Of a DNA stretch of 64,000 nucleotides, positions 1-10,000 are shown piece after piece (positions within the stretch are counted from its first letter, which is position 1; every line of letters starts with the position of its first letter). The position numbers and the translations under genes were made by a program. The notes under the pieces are model-generated. The model saw only the letters and a program-made list of their open reading frames with translations, was not told the DNA's origin and did no database searches. The stretch spans positions 62,001-126,000 of the forward strand of contig NZ_JAOZEV010000004.1 of NCBI RefSeq assembly GCF_025847275.1, given 5' to 3'. Source of the DNA: Flavobacterium frigoritolerans (GTDB lineage Bacteria; Bacteroidota; Bacteroidia; Flavobacteriales; Flavobacteriaceae).

Positions 1-143
1 TTGGTTGGATCGACAGCAGGATTAATAACTCCAGGATAGGTTTGTGGACTAACTCCATTATTTCCATTCCATTTTACTAAATCAACAATTTGTCCAAATC
101 CAAAAAAAGGTAATAATAAAAAATAAAGTATAAATTTTCTCAT
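1..143 (-). CDS. N-terminal fragment of an exported protein
   Basis: The gene runs off the left edge, so only the first 47 codons are seen. It reads leftward from an ATG at 143. It opens with a signal peptide (MRKFILYFLLLPFFGFGQ), with likely cleavage after the Gln, a common ending for Bacteroidota signal peptides. The mature start is rich in Asn, Gly, Pro and Thr, as in many T9SS surface proteins, but no domain can be named from this fragment. A possible -7 box (TACTTTTG on the minus strand, 197-204) lies about 54 bp upstream. Confidence 0.6.
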   Translation of the reverse strand, partial: MRKFILYFLLLPFFGFGQIVDLVKWNGNNGVSPQTYPGVINPAVDPT

Positions 144-526
144 ATAAGTAGGCTAGATTTTTTGTGCTTTTTTAGGTGCATTTTTTTTTAAACGCGCAAA
201 AGTACACCTACTTACAAGGTGAAAATGTTAACAGGATTTAAATTTTCAAAGTTTTCGACAAAGTGTTTAAAAACTCGACAAAGAGCAACTAAAGTTAGTT
301 TTTTGGCGCTTTTACTTACAATTAATTTGCTTAATTTAAGCGCAAATCACTAGTAAATGATGCTATATGGATTAGGAATTGAGTTTTTAGAAATGATCTG
401 TATTTAAGAAATCGATTGAATTATTTGTAGATAATTTTATTAGATATAATTTGTAGAATATATATAAGCTAAGTCTAGATTTAGCCAATATTAAAAATGG
501 GTATCGTTTTTCTATAAAGTAGAAAA
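144..526. other. Intergenic region, 383 bp
   Basis: AT-rich spacer between the partial exported-protein gene and recX. Apart from a minus-strand TACTTTTG at 197-204, which could be the -7 box of the leftward gene, I see no ORF, hairpin terminator or repeat. Confidence 0.5.
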
Positions 527-1003
527 TTATTTTGCTTCGGCTTCCAGTTCTTTTACCTTTTCATATACCATATTACTTTCATAGCCTCGGCGTAGTATAT
601 AATCGCAAAATTTCTTGCGTTTTTTAAGCTGATTATTTTCATGTATGCCATCCCAACATTTTTGAGTTAACTTTTCAAATGTCTCTATATATTCTTCAGC
701 ACTAATTCCGGCAAGAGCAAGATTAATATTGGTAGAAGTAATATGGCGTGCTTTGAGTTCGTTTACGATTCTTATTTTTCCCCATTGCTTTATTCTATGT
801 TTTCCTTGGGCGAAACTACAGGCAAAGCGGGTTTCATTAAGAAAATTGTCTGTAATAAGTTGTACAACAATAGAGTCTATCTCGTCTGAAGTCATTTTTA
901 AGCTATATAATTTAGATACAACTTCATCATGACAGCGCTCTTGATAAGCACAAAAATGCTCTAATTTTTGTAAAGCTTCTTTGGGAGTACAATCTGATTT
1001 CAT
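527..1003 (-). CDS. recX: Regulatory protein RecX
   Basis: 158-residue RecX, the all-helical modulator that binds RecA filaments and limits recombinase activity in the cytoplasm. The protein shows the three-helix repeats of the family: an N-terminal segment with ERCHDEVVSKLYS, a middle segment containing DNFLNETRFACSFAQGKHR, and a third ending in YILRRGYESNMVYEKVKE. The length is normal for the family (about 150-160). The ATG at 1003 gives a complete N-terminus. It stands alone: recA is not in the window, as is common in flavobacteria. I am confident of the family; the regulatory sign towards RecA cannot be read from sequence. Confidence 0.92.
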   Translation of the reverse strand: MKSDCTPKEALQKLEHFCAYQERCHDEVVSKLYSLKMTSDEIDSIVVQLITDNFLNETRFACSFAQGKHRIKQWGKIRIVNELKARHITSTNINLALAGISAEEYIETFEKLTQKCWDGIHENNQLKKRKKFCDYILRRGYESNMVYEKVKELEAEAK

Positions 1004-1459
1004 ACAGGCTATCGTAGTTTTAATATTGAATAAAAAACAAATGTAAAGCTTTAATTTTTTTTCAGAAGATTGTTTCGTTTAGAAAGTTTGCTTTAGAAAG
1101 TATCCAAATGAAAAAAGAATAAATAAAAATCTGATTAAGATATATGTTATTGTGATCGATAATCCAAATTACATGTTATTATTCATTTATGTGTTAAATA
1201 GTTATCAATAATTCAATTTCGCTCTCTGTAATGTATAATAATATGAATAATATTATAACTGATTTCAATTTATTTTCATTAAATTTAATAATGTATTTTA
1301 TAATTGTCTTTGCCCCAGGATGTTATGGAATTTTTATTTTCCTTTAGAGAAAAGGACATGTTATTAATTAATTTCTTCAATTAGTACTGTCGTCTTTTTA
1401 ATACCACTCATAAACATCACAAAGAATTAGTTGATTTTTTTATCATTAAACCTACTATT
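1004..1459. other. Intergenic region, 456 bp
   Basis: AT-rich spacer between divergently transcribed recX and the first giant surface protein, so it must hold both promoters. No convincing TTG-N19-TAnnTTTG pair was found for either gene, and no ORF or terminator is visible. Confidence 0.45.
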
Positions 1460-4400
1460 ATGAGACTAAAATTATCTTTGTTTTTCTGTTTTATTAGTAT
1501 TTATTCATGGTCACAGACCACAGACATGTTTACAACAAGTGGTACATTTACCGTTCCTGCTGGTGTTACTAGTATTACCGGTAAGGCTTGGGGTGGAGGT
1601 GGATCTGGAGGTGGAGCCAGCGGTGCTGGTTTACTTGTAGGAAGAGGTGCTGCCGGAGGAGGAGGAGGAGCTTATGTAAGCTCTGTACTTGCAGTTACTC
1701 CCGGAGCAGCTTTGAGTGTGGTTGTTGCAGGTCAGACATTCGGTACAACAGGAGCAAATGGTACAGCAGGAGGGAATTCTACAATTACAGGTTTTGAAGC
1801 TTCATTTTTGGCAGCCGGAGGATCAGGAGGAGGTGCTAATAATACAGGAACTGCCCCAGGTGCGACAGCAGGTGGTACAGTTGCAGCGTCAGCAGGAACA
1901 ACCAGGATAGCTGGTGTTGCAGGAGGTGCAGGTAATTCAGCATTATTATCATTAGGTCTTTTCTCAGGAGCTGGAGGAGCGGGCGGAAATTCGGGAGGTG
2001 CCGGAGGAGTTGCTAATTCAAGTTTGATTTTGGGAACCGCGCCGGGAAATATAGGTACTGCCCCTGGTGGAGGTGGAGGTGGAGCAATAAATTCTGCATT
2101 AGGGGTAGCTCAAATTGGAGGTACAGGAGGAGCAGGTGAAATATCGATTACTTATACTTGTCCAACTTATAATATTACAGGTACTAGCGCAACAAATGTG
2201 TGCTTGTCTGTAGGTACTACATCTACAGTAACATTAACCTCAAGTGCATTATCATTACCTGTTGGTAATTACGTCGTTACTTATAATAGGAGTAGTCCTA
2301 GTGCTACTGGACTAACTGCAAATATGACGGTTAGTACAGCTGGAACAGGAGGCTTTACAGCTGTAGGGTTAACGACAGCGGGATCTAGTACTATAACAGT
2401 TACTGCGCTTACATCAGGGGCTTGTTCGTCTAATCCTACTACTAATAATACAGCTACTATAACAGTAAGTGCTTTGCCAACAATAACATTAGCAGCCTCT
2501 GCAGTTACAGTTTGTTCTAGTTCAAGTGCTCAAAATACCACATTAAGTTATAGTGCAACAACAAATACTCCTACATCTTACAGCATTGTTTGGAATGCAT
2601 CGCCAGCAAATACTTTTGTGGCAGTTACTAATGCTGTTTTGGGAGCAAGTCCTATTACTATTGCCGTTCCTGCAGGTACTGCAGTAGGAACTTATACTGG
2701 TACATTAACGGTAAATAATGCCGCAGGTTGTGTTAGTAGTTCAGGCTCAAGTTTTTCAGTAACTGTAAATCCTCTGCCAACTATAACCTTATCAGCAACC
2801 ACAGCAAGCGTTTGTTTTAATACAAGTGCCCAAAATACAACTTTAGCTTATAGTGCAACTTCAGGAACTCCAACTACCTATAGTATTGTTTGGAATGTTT
2901 CACCTAGTAATACTTTTTCAGCGGTTACAAACGCGTCATTATCAGCAAGTCCCATTACAATTGCTGTTCCTGCGGGTACAGTAGGAGGTACTTATACGGG
3001 TACGTTGACAGTTAAAAATGCAAATGGATGTGTTAGTTCTGGTACAAGTTTTACCGTTACAGTAAATGATTTACCAACGATAACCCTATCAGCAGCTACC
3101 GCAAGCGTTTGTTTTAATACAAGTGCCCAAAATACAACTTTAGCTTATAGTGCAACTTCAGGAACTCCAACTACCTACAGTATTGTTTGGAATGTTTCAC
3201 CTAGTAATACTTTTGCAGCGGTTACAAACGCATCATTATCAGCAAGCCCTATTGCAATTGCTGTTCCTGCGGGTACAGTAGGAGGTACTTATACGGGTAC
3301 ATTGACAGTTAAAAATGCAAATGGATGTGTTAGTTCTGGTACAAGTTTTACCGTTACAGTAAATGATTTACCAACGATAACCCTATCAGCAGCTACCGCA
3401 AGTGTTTGTTTTAATGCGAACGCCCAAAATACAACCTTAGCTTATAGTGCAACTTCAGGAACTCCAACTACCTATAGTATTGTTTGGAATGTTTCACCTA
3501 GCAATACTTTTGCAGCGGTTACAAACGTGTCATTATCAGCAAGTCCCATTACAATTGCTGTTCCTGCAGGTACAGTAGGAGGTACTTATACGGGTACGTT
3601 GACAGTTAAAAATGCAAATGGATGTGTTAGTTCTGGTACAAGTTTTACCGTTACAGTAAATGATTTACCAACAATAACCCTATCAGCAACCACAGCAAGC
3701 GTTTGTTTTAATACAAGTGTTCAAAATACAACTTTAGCTTATAGTGCAACTTCAGGAACTCCAACTACCTACAGTATTGTTTGGAATGTTTCACCTAGCA
3801 ATACTTTTGCAGCTGTTACAAACGCATCATTATCAGCAAGTCCCATTACAATTATCGTTCCTGCGGGTACAGTAGGAGGTACTTATACGGGTACATTGAC
3901 AGTTAAAAATGCAAATGGATGTGTTAGTTCTGGTACAAGTTTTACCGTTATAGTAAATGATTTACCAACAATAGCCTTATCAGCAACCACAGCAAGCGTT
4001 TGTTTTAATACAAGTGTTCAAAATACAACTTTAGCTTATAGTGCAACTTCAGGAACTCCAACTACCTACAGTATTGTTTGGAATGTTTCACCTAGCAATA
4101 CTTTTGCAGCTGTTACAAACGCATCATTATCAGCAAGCCCTATTGCAATTGCTGTTCCTGCGGGTACAGTAGGAGGTACTTATACAGGTACATTGACAGT
4201 TAAAAATGCAAATGGATGTGTTAGTACAGGATCAATTTTTACCGTAACTGTTAATGCTTTACCAACAATTACTACAACTGGAACAATGATAAGTGTTTGT
4301 ACGAGTGCTGGCTCACAAAATGCAACATTAATCTATACTGCAACTACAGGAACTCCTTCAGGATATAGCATTGACTGGAATGCAACGGCAAATACTAATT

Positions 4401-6457
4401 TATTAGCAGATCAACTTAATACTTCTTTTGCTTTCTCACCAACAGGAGGTAGTTTAAATACGATAGTAGTTCCTGCAAATGTTGTAGCAGGAACTTACTC
4501 CGGCATAATGACAATTACGAATGCGAACTGTAATACAACGCAGGCGGTGTCTATAACGATTAATGCTACACCAACAGCTCCAACAATAGGATTGGTTACA
4601 CCTCCAACTTGTACCGTTCCTTTTGGAAGTGTTCCTCTAAGTGGTCTCCCTTCTGGTAATTGGACAATAGTAACTAATCCGGTTACTGTTACTACATCGG
4701 GTTCTGGTTCGAGTGCAGTTATTACAAATCTTGCGCCAAATAGCTATACTTTTACTGTAAGTAATTCAGTAACAGGTTGTACTTCTTCAGCTTCACTACC
4801 GGCTACTGTTGCAAGCTTAGTTACCAATTATTGGAATGGTTCAGGATGGACAAGTGGTACTCCAAATATAAATCAGAATATTGTTTTTTCAGGAAATTTC
4901 ACTTCTTCAACTGGGACAGCTGGAGATATAAATGGATGTTCTTGTCAGGTAAATTCAGGGATTAAAGTTGTATTTGACTCAGGCGCCACATTGTCTATTA
5001 TAAATGCTGTTAATGTTAACACGAATGCAGGAACTAGTCTGACTTTTAAGAATAATGCTAGTTTATTACAAACGAATAATGTTTCTAATTCAGGGAATAT
5101 TATTTACAACCGTACAACGACAGCAATGAACGCGTTAGATTATACGTATTGGTCTTCTCCAGTATCTGGACAGAAGTTTAATTTACTATCACCAAATTCA
5201 GATCCCAATAAGTTGTATTCATACAATAACGGATGGGTAGCCGAGTCGGCAACTAATGCTATGACAGTTGGTAAAGGATATCTTATTAGAGTTCCAAAGG
5301 CAGGTACATGGCCAAATGGGGAAATAGTTAGCTATCCTTACTCCCAGTCTGTTTCGTTTACTGGGACTCCAAATAATGGAAACATAACAGGTCAGACAGT
5401 TACAGTGTTAGATGAGCCTTATTTAATTGGTAATCCATATCCTTCGGCAATGGATGCAAAAGCTTTTCTAACAGCAAATAATCTTGTTCTAGAAGGGACA
5501 TTGTATTTATGGACACATAATACACCCATTGCAGATAATGGAAATTTAGGTTTTCTTTATACTGCAAATGATTATGCTGTTTATAATTTTACAGGAGGAA
5601 CAGGAACTTCAGCAGCAATAAATCCTGGAGTTAATAATTCAGTACCCTCAGGTCAAATTGCTTCAGGGCAGTCCTTTTTTGCTAAAAGTATAGCCTCAAG
5701 CGGAACTATTGTTTTTAATAATAACATGAGGATAGCAGGAAATAATACTCAGTTTTTCAGACCTGCAAAAGATGCTTTTGTAGGAGAAGGTCGTATATGG
5801 CTAAATCTAACAAATACGAATGGTTTTTTTAAGCAAGTACTTATCGGATATGTTGACGGAGCTACAAATGAGTATGATAACAAATATGATGGAGTCAAAT
5901 TTGATGTGGAACAAATGGCAGATTTCTATAGTATAGCTTCAGATAAAAAATTTATAATTCAAGGACGCGCGTTGCCTTTTGATGTTAGTGATACAGTACC
6001 GTTGGGGTATAGTTCAGCAATTATTGGTAATTATACTATTGCAATCGACCATTCAGATGGGTTGTTGGCAAATCAAGAGGTATATCTCGAAGATAAAGTA
6101 ACTAATACGATACACAATTTGTATAATGGAGGATATACATTTGCTACAAAAGATGGAGTTTTTGAGGATAGATTTGTATTTAGATATACCAATAAAACTT
6201 TAGGAACTGATGAATTTAATACTTCTAAAAATTTGATATTTGTTGCTGTTGAAAATAAAGAAATTAAAATTAGTGCACCTGATCAAACTATAGATAAGGT
6301 ATTTATATACGATATGTCGGGTAAATTGATATATAAAAAAGAAGCTGTTGGCAATCCTGAATTAGTAATAGAATATTTAAAATCAAGTAATCAGGTTTTA
6401 GTGGTGAAAGTAATTTTAGATAATAAACTTATTGAAACAAAGAAAGTGATTTACTAA
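1460..6457 (+). CDS. Giant T9SS surface protein with glycine-rich region and Ig-like tandem repeats
   Basis: 1665 residues. A signal peptide (MRLKLSLFFCFISIYSWSQ) is followed by a glycine-rich segment at about residues 43-235 with runs such as WGGGGSGGGASGAG. Seven Ig-like modules of about 99 residues follow from about 340 to 1035; the central five are almost identical and each has a paired Cys pattern (SVCFN near the start, NGCVSS near the end). From about 1122 to the end there is a module also found in the next gene, with YWSSP, GNPYPSA and LWTHNT motifs. The last 90 residues (TLGTDEF, KVFIYDMSGKLIYKK, ending KKVIY) look like a T9SS type C sorting domain. Predicted to be exported through T9SS and displayed or shed; adhesion is an inference. 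A hairpin terminator follows the stop. Confidence 0.85.
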   Translation: MRLKLSLFFCFISIYSWSQTTDMFTTSGTFTVPAGVTSITGKAWGGGGSGGGASGAGLLVGRGAAGGGGGAYVSSVLAVTPGAALSVVVAGQTFGTTGANGTAGGNSTITGFEASFLAAGGSGGGANNTGTAPGATAGGTVAASAGTTRIAGVAGGAGNSALLSLGLFSGAGGAGGNSGGAGGVANSSLILGTAPGNIGTAPGGGGGGAINSALGVAQIGGTGGAGEISITYTCPTYNITGTSATNVCLSVGTTSTVTLTSSALSLPVGNYVVTYNRSSPSATGLTANMTVSTAGTGGFTAVGLTTAGSSTITVTALTSGACSSNPTTNNTATITVSALPTITLAASAVTVCSSSSAQNTTLSYSATTNTPTSYSIVWNASPANTFVAVTNAVLGASPITIAVPAGTAVGTYTGTLTVNNAAGCVSSSGSSFSVTVNPLPTITLSATTASVCFNTSAQNTTLAYSATSGTPTTYSIVWNVSPSNTFSAVTNASLSASPITIAVPAGTVGGTYTGTLTVKNANGCVSSGTSFTVTVNDLPTITLSAATASVCFNTSAQNTTLAYSATSGTPTTYSIVWNVSPSNTFAAVTNASLSASPIAIAVPAGTVGGTYTGTLTVKNANGCVSSGTSFTVTVNDLPTITLSAATASVCFNANAQNTTLAYSATSGTPTTYSIVWNVSPSNTFAAVTNVSLSASPITIAVPAGTVGGTYTGTLTVKNANGCVSSGTSFTVTVNDLPTITLSATTASVCFNTSVQNTTLAYSATSGTPTTYSIVWNVSPSNTFAAVTNASLSASPITIIVPAGTVGGTYTGTLTVKNANGCVSSGTSFTVIVNDLPTIALSATTASVCFNTSVQNTTLAYSATSGTPTTYSIVWNVSPSNTFAAVTNASLSASPIAIAVPAGTVGGTYTGTLTVKNANGCVSTGSIFTVTVNALPTITTTGTMISVCTSAGSQNATLIYTATTGTPSGYSIDWNATANTNLLADQLNTSFAFSPTGGSLNTIVVPANVVAGTYSGIMTITNANCNTTQAVSITINATPTAPTIGLVTPPTCTVPFGSVPLSGLPSGNWTIVTNPVTVTTSGSGSSAVITNLAPNSYTFTVSNSVTGCTSSASLPATVASLVTNYWNGSGWTSGTPNINQNIVFSGNFTSSTGTAGDINGCSCQVNSGIKVVFDSGATLSIINAVNVNTNAGTSLTFKNNASLLQTNNVSNSGNIIYNRTTTAMNALDYTYWSSPVSGQKFNLLSPNSDPNKLYSYNNGWVAESATNAMTVGKGYLIRVPKAGTWPNGEIVSYPYSQSVSFTGTPNNGNITGQTVTVLDEPYLIGNPYPSAMDAKAFLTANNLVLEGTLYLWTHNTPIADNGNLGFLYTANDYAVYNFTGGTGTSAAINPGVNNSVPSGQIASGQSFFAKSIASSGTIVFNNNMRIAGNNTQFFRPAKDAFVGEGRIWLNLTNTNGFFKQVLIGYVDGATNEYDNKYDGVKFDVEQMADFYSIASDKKFIIQGRALPFDVSDTVPLGYSSAIIGNYTIAIDHSDGLLANQEVYLEDKVTNTIHNLYNGGYTFATKDGVFEDRFVFRYTNKTLGTDEFNTSKNLIFVAVENKEIKISAPDQTIDKVFIYDMSGKLIYKKEAVGNPELVIEYLKSSNQVLVVKVILDNKLIETKKVIY
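2777..4261 (+). repeat. Five tandem 297-bp repeats encoding Ig-like modules
   Basis: Units start at 2777, 3074, 3371, 3668 and 3965, exactly 297 bp apart, and stay in frame (99 codons). They are nearly identical at DNA level over long stretches, for instance the segments encoding NTTLAYSATSGTPTTYSIVW and GTYTGTLTVKNANGCVSSG. More diverged units lie before (from 2477) and after (from 4262). Near-identity of synonymous sites points to recent duplication or gene conversion, so the copy number probably varies between strains. Confidence 0.95.
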
Positions 6458-6478
6458 ATGCATCCCGTTTAGATTTTT

Positions 6479-6514
6479 AAAACCATTTGCTGAAAAGCAA
6501 ATGGTTTTTTGTTT
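6479..6514 (+). terminator. Rho-independent terminator after first surface-protein gene
   Basis: Perfect 10-bp stem AACCATTTGC (6481-6490) and GCAAATGGTT (6497-6506) with a TGAAAA loop, followed by a T run. It lies 24 bp past the stop codon. Confidence 0.9.
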
Positions 6515-7044
6515 TAAAAAATCTTTAAGAGTGTGATATAAATTTATTTTTCTCATTTTTAAGTATTGTTTATTTAATAGATGTGTTTTTGATACAAAAT
6601 AATAAGTTTTTACTTCATAAATAAATATAATGTTGTTAAAGTTGTGTACTTAAACGAGTATTTAAGTAAAATAACGAAAATGTATTATCCAAAAAAAAAA
6701 ATCTTGTAAGAGGTTTTTTTTTGTGCTTTATTTGGTGTGAAATTGTTAAAATTAACAATTTTTTACATTTAATTAACTGTTATTCATTTGGTTGTGAATT
6801 TGCAACAATCTCTAAACGGATGCTGGAAGACTAGATAAAAAATCATTTGCAAATAAAAACCTACAACACATTGGGTTTATTTTTTGGAATGCAATTAAAA
6901 CTGAAAATAAAAAAATAAGAGATACTGATTTACTGAATGTTATTGAAAAATATTAAGTAATGAATTATTAAAATAAGATTGCTAATAACGAGTCAATGAA
7001 ATGATTGACAAAAAAATATCATACCAAAACAAATCTATAATTCT
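6515..7044. other. Intergenic region, about 530 bp
   Basis: AT-rich spacer between the two surface-protein genes. A terminator separates it from the upstream gene, so the downstream gene probably has its own promoter here, but no clear TAnnTTTG box with a matched -33 TTG was found. No ORF seen. Confidence 0.45.
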
Positions 7045-10000
7045 ATGAATAGAAAACTACTATTAAGTGTTGCCCTATTTTTTACTTTTTTAATTAATTA
7101 CGGACAATGTGTTAATTATCCAGCTTCTGGAACATCGCAATCAGGAGCAGAGCAGTTCTTTTGTGTTGATAATAATACCCAAACTGTTACTCGATCAACT
7201 TTTAAAGCAATGCAGTATGTTAGTGTTAATGTTGTTAAGGGATTTAAGTATACTTTTTCAGTACCGAATATTTGGAACACAGTAGGGAATGATGTTGAAT
7301 ATTTGGGATTATTTAATGATGTAGGAAATGGGTTTTTAGCTCAAAATAATTCAACAAATGGGGCCAGTGTATCGTGGGAAGCGACATTCTCTGGAAAAAT
7401 AAGAGTTTTGTTATTAAGAGGTAACAGTTGTTCAACTGCAACGGACAGTGCATCAACCACCCTTACGCTAACTTTGAACTCTATCGGCAACAACTTTGAT
7501 TCTCCAGATGCGGAAGGCTTAAACACATGGAGAGGGCATATTTATAATTATGCTGGTGGAGGTGCCCCAGGAAATTTTCCGTCACCATCAACACTACCAA
7601 CAAATGTAAATCCTTTTTTTAATGCAGATTATGTAGGGTATTATGATGTTACTTCAGAGGCAATAAATGCAAATTTCACGGGTAATGCAATTTGTTTTCC
7701 AGTATTTTCAAATGGAAATAAACGTGCAGAAATTTATACAGAAACTTTTGCCGTTCGTTATCGGATGAATTCAAAAAAAGCAGCGGGATGTTATTTGGCT
7801 ACTTTTACAGGAGATGACGGAGTTCGGTTGTATGTTGATGGTGTAAATGTTTTTGATGAATGGAAGGAACAGTCAGGGCTTACTTATAATAGTGTTATGA
7901 TTTATTTGTCTGGCGATAGTCATCTTGTACTCGATTATTATGAAAATGAAGGAGGTAATCAGGTTAGTTTTAGTTTAACCCCTTTTGATAATAATACAAA
8001 TAAAATTACTGCACCTGCAACGACAACTGTATGTGGGGGAATAACTCCAGGAGCTATTGTTGGATCTAATTATTCGTATAATGGAGCAACAGTTAATCCT
8101 ACGATTAAGTTTCAATGGCAATATTCATCATCAGCTACTGGTCCATGGACAGATGCAACAACGGGAGTAGGATTTACCTCAAGAGATTATACACCAGCAG
8201 CAATTACTGAGTCAACAATAAATACAACCTTTTACAGACGTAGAGTGTCTCCAATTTCAAGTTCAGCATGTTATAGTGATAGTACACCTATTTCTATTAC
8301 AACAAATCCTAAAGCTGTAGTTAAAGACATGACAGCTTCATCTTGTAGCGGATTTGTATTTACTGTTATTCCAGCGGATGGTATCAATGGGGTTGTGCCA
8401 GCTGGAACCATGTATAGTTGGCCAGTTCCAACTACTCCTACTCCAAGCAATGTAAATGGACGTGCGTCTAGTGGGAGTAATCAGACAAGTATAACAGGAA
8501 CATTAACATTAACGAACGGAACCACAACACCACAAAACGTTACGTATACAGTTACAGCAACAAAAGGAAGTTGTACAAGTACGTTTAAAGTAACTGTTAC
8601 TGTATATCCTGCAAGTATTGCGGGTACAATTTCTGGTGGTACTGCAATTTGTGCAGGGACAAATAGTACCCTTTTAACTTTAAGTGGAAATAGAGGAAAT
8701 GTTCTTAGATGGGAATCTTCTACAGATAATTTTACTTCGGTAATTACGCCTATCATAAATACAAATACAACATATACAGCAGAAGACTTAAACACAACAA
8801 CTTCTTATCGTGCAATAGTACAAAGTGGAAATTGTTCTGTTGTTACTTCTGCGATTGAAACAATAACAATTAAAAATCCAATAGCTACTGGCGTTACAAT
8901 TTGTCAAGGAGGTTCAGGTTCTCTTACAGCATCAGGCTCTTGTACACCTGCTGTTCAAACGCCAATCACGGCCTCAGGGACAGGAGGAACATCAAGTTCT
9001 TCTGGTTATGGAGGTTCAGGTAATAAGGATATAGTTATAAATTTCCCAGTATTACCAGCTGGAGCAGTGGTTGTTAGTACAAATGTTACGATAAGTTTTA
9101 ATACAAATGGTAATTCGTATTTGAAAGAATTACGTGTCAGAGCAACACCTCCTGCGACAGTCGGAGGAATACAAGATGACATAGCTCCAGGGGGTAATCT
9201 TACTTGGGGTAATCTTACAAACGAAGCTTTAGGAATATGGGGGACTGGAAATCCTGCGGGTAATTGGACATTTGCATTTAGAGAAACTGTTGTAGATTAC
9301 GCAAATCCAGATGCAAACATAACAGATATTACAATTAGGGTTAATTATACTTTACCAGGAACATTAGATTGGTATACAGCTGTATCCGGAGGTACAAAAA
9401 TAGGTTCTGGGTCTTCATTTAGCCCCGTTGGCAAAGCTAATTCAGGGTTGTTAGATACCAATACGGCAGGTACATTTCCATACTATGTAGCCTGTTCTAA
9501 TGATGCAAATTGTAGAACACGTGTTGAATATGTTATAAATCCACTGCCAACAACTCCAACAGTAGGAGCAGTTACTCATCCTACATGTATTGTCACTACA
9601 GGAAGTATAGCTTTGAGTGGGTTGTTAGTTGGAGGTACTCTAAAACAAACTGGTTTTGTTAATAAAGATTATTCAATTACAGCATCGTCAATGACGATTC
9701 CGCTGCTAGCATCAGGAACCTATCAGTTTGCAGTAGATAATGGTACATGTACCTCGACGGTAACAGCTGGAATAACAATTAAGCCACAACCAGAAGTGGC
9801 GACTTATAGAACAATTGGAGGATGGAGTTCTACACCTACAATCGAAAAGAGTATTATTTTTGCAAACAATTATAATTCAGGAATTGGAACTGTAGGTAAT
9901 CTAGAAGGCTGTTCTTGCACAGTAAATTCAGGAGTTAATGTTATAATAAATTCAGGAGCTACCCTAACTATTACCAATTCAGTTGAGGTTAATACAGCTT

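Noticed and set aside
1588..1910. Overlapping plus-strand frames in the glycine-rich region of the first surface protein
   Set aside because: Arg/Trp-rich and Gln-rich products are out-of-frame readings of GGA/GGT repeats, not separate genes.
2477..4560. Regular tandem repeats, possible CRISPR array
   Set aside because: The repeat unit is 297 bp, in frame and coding, with no unique spacers and no cas genes.
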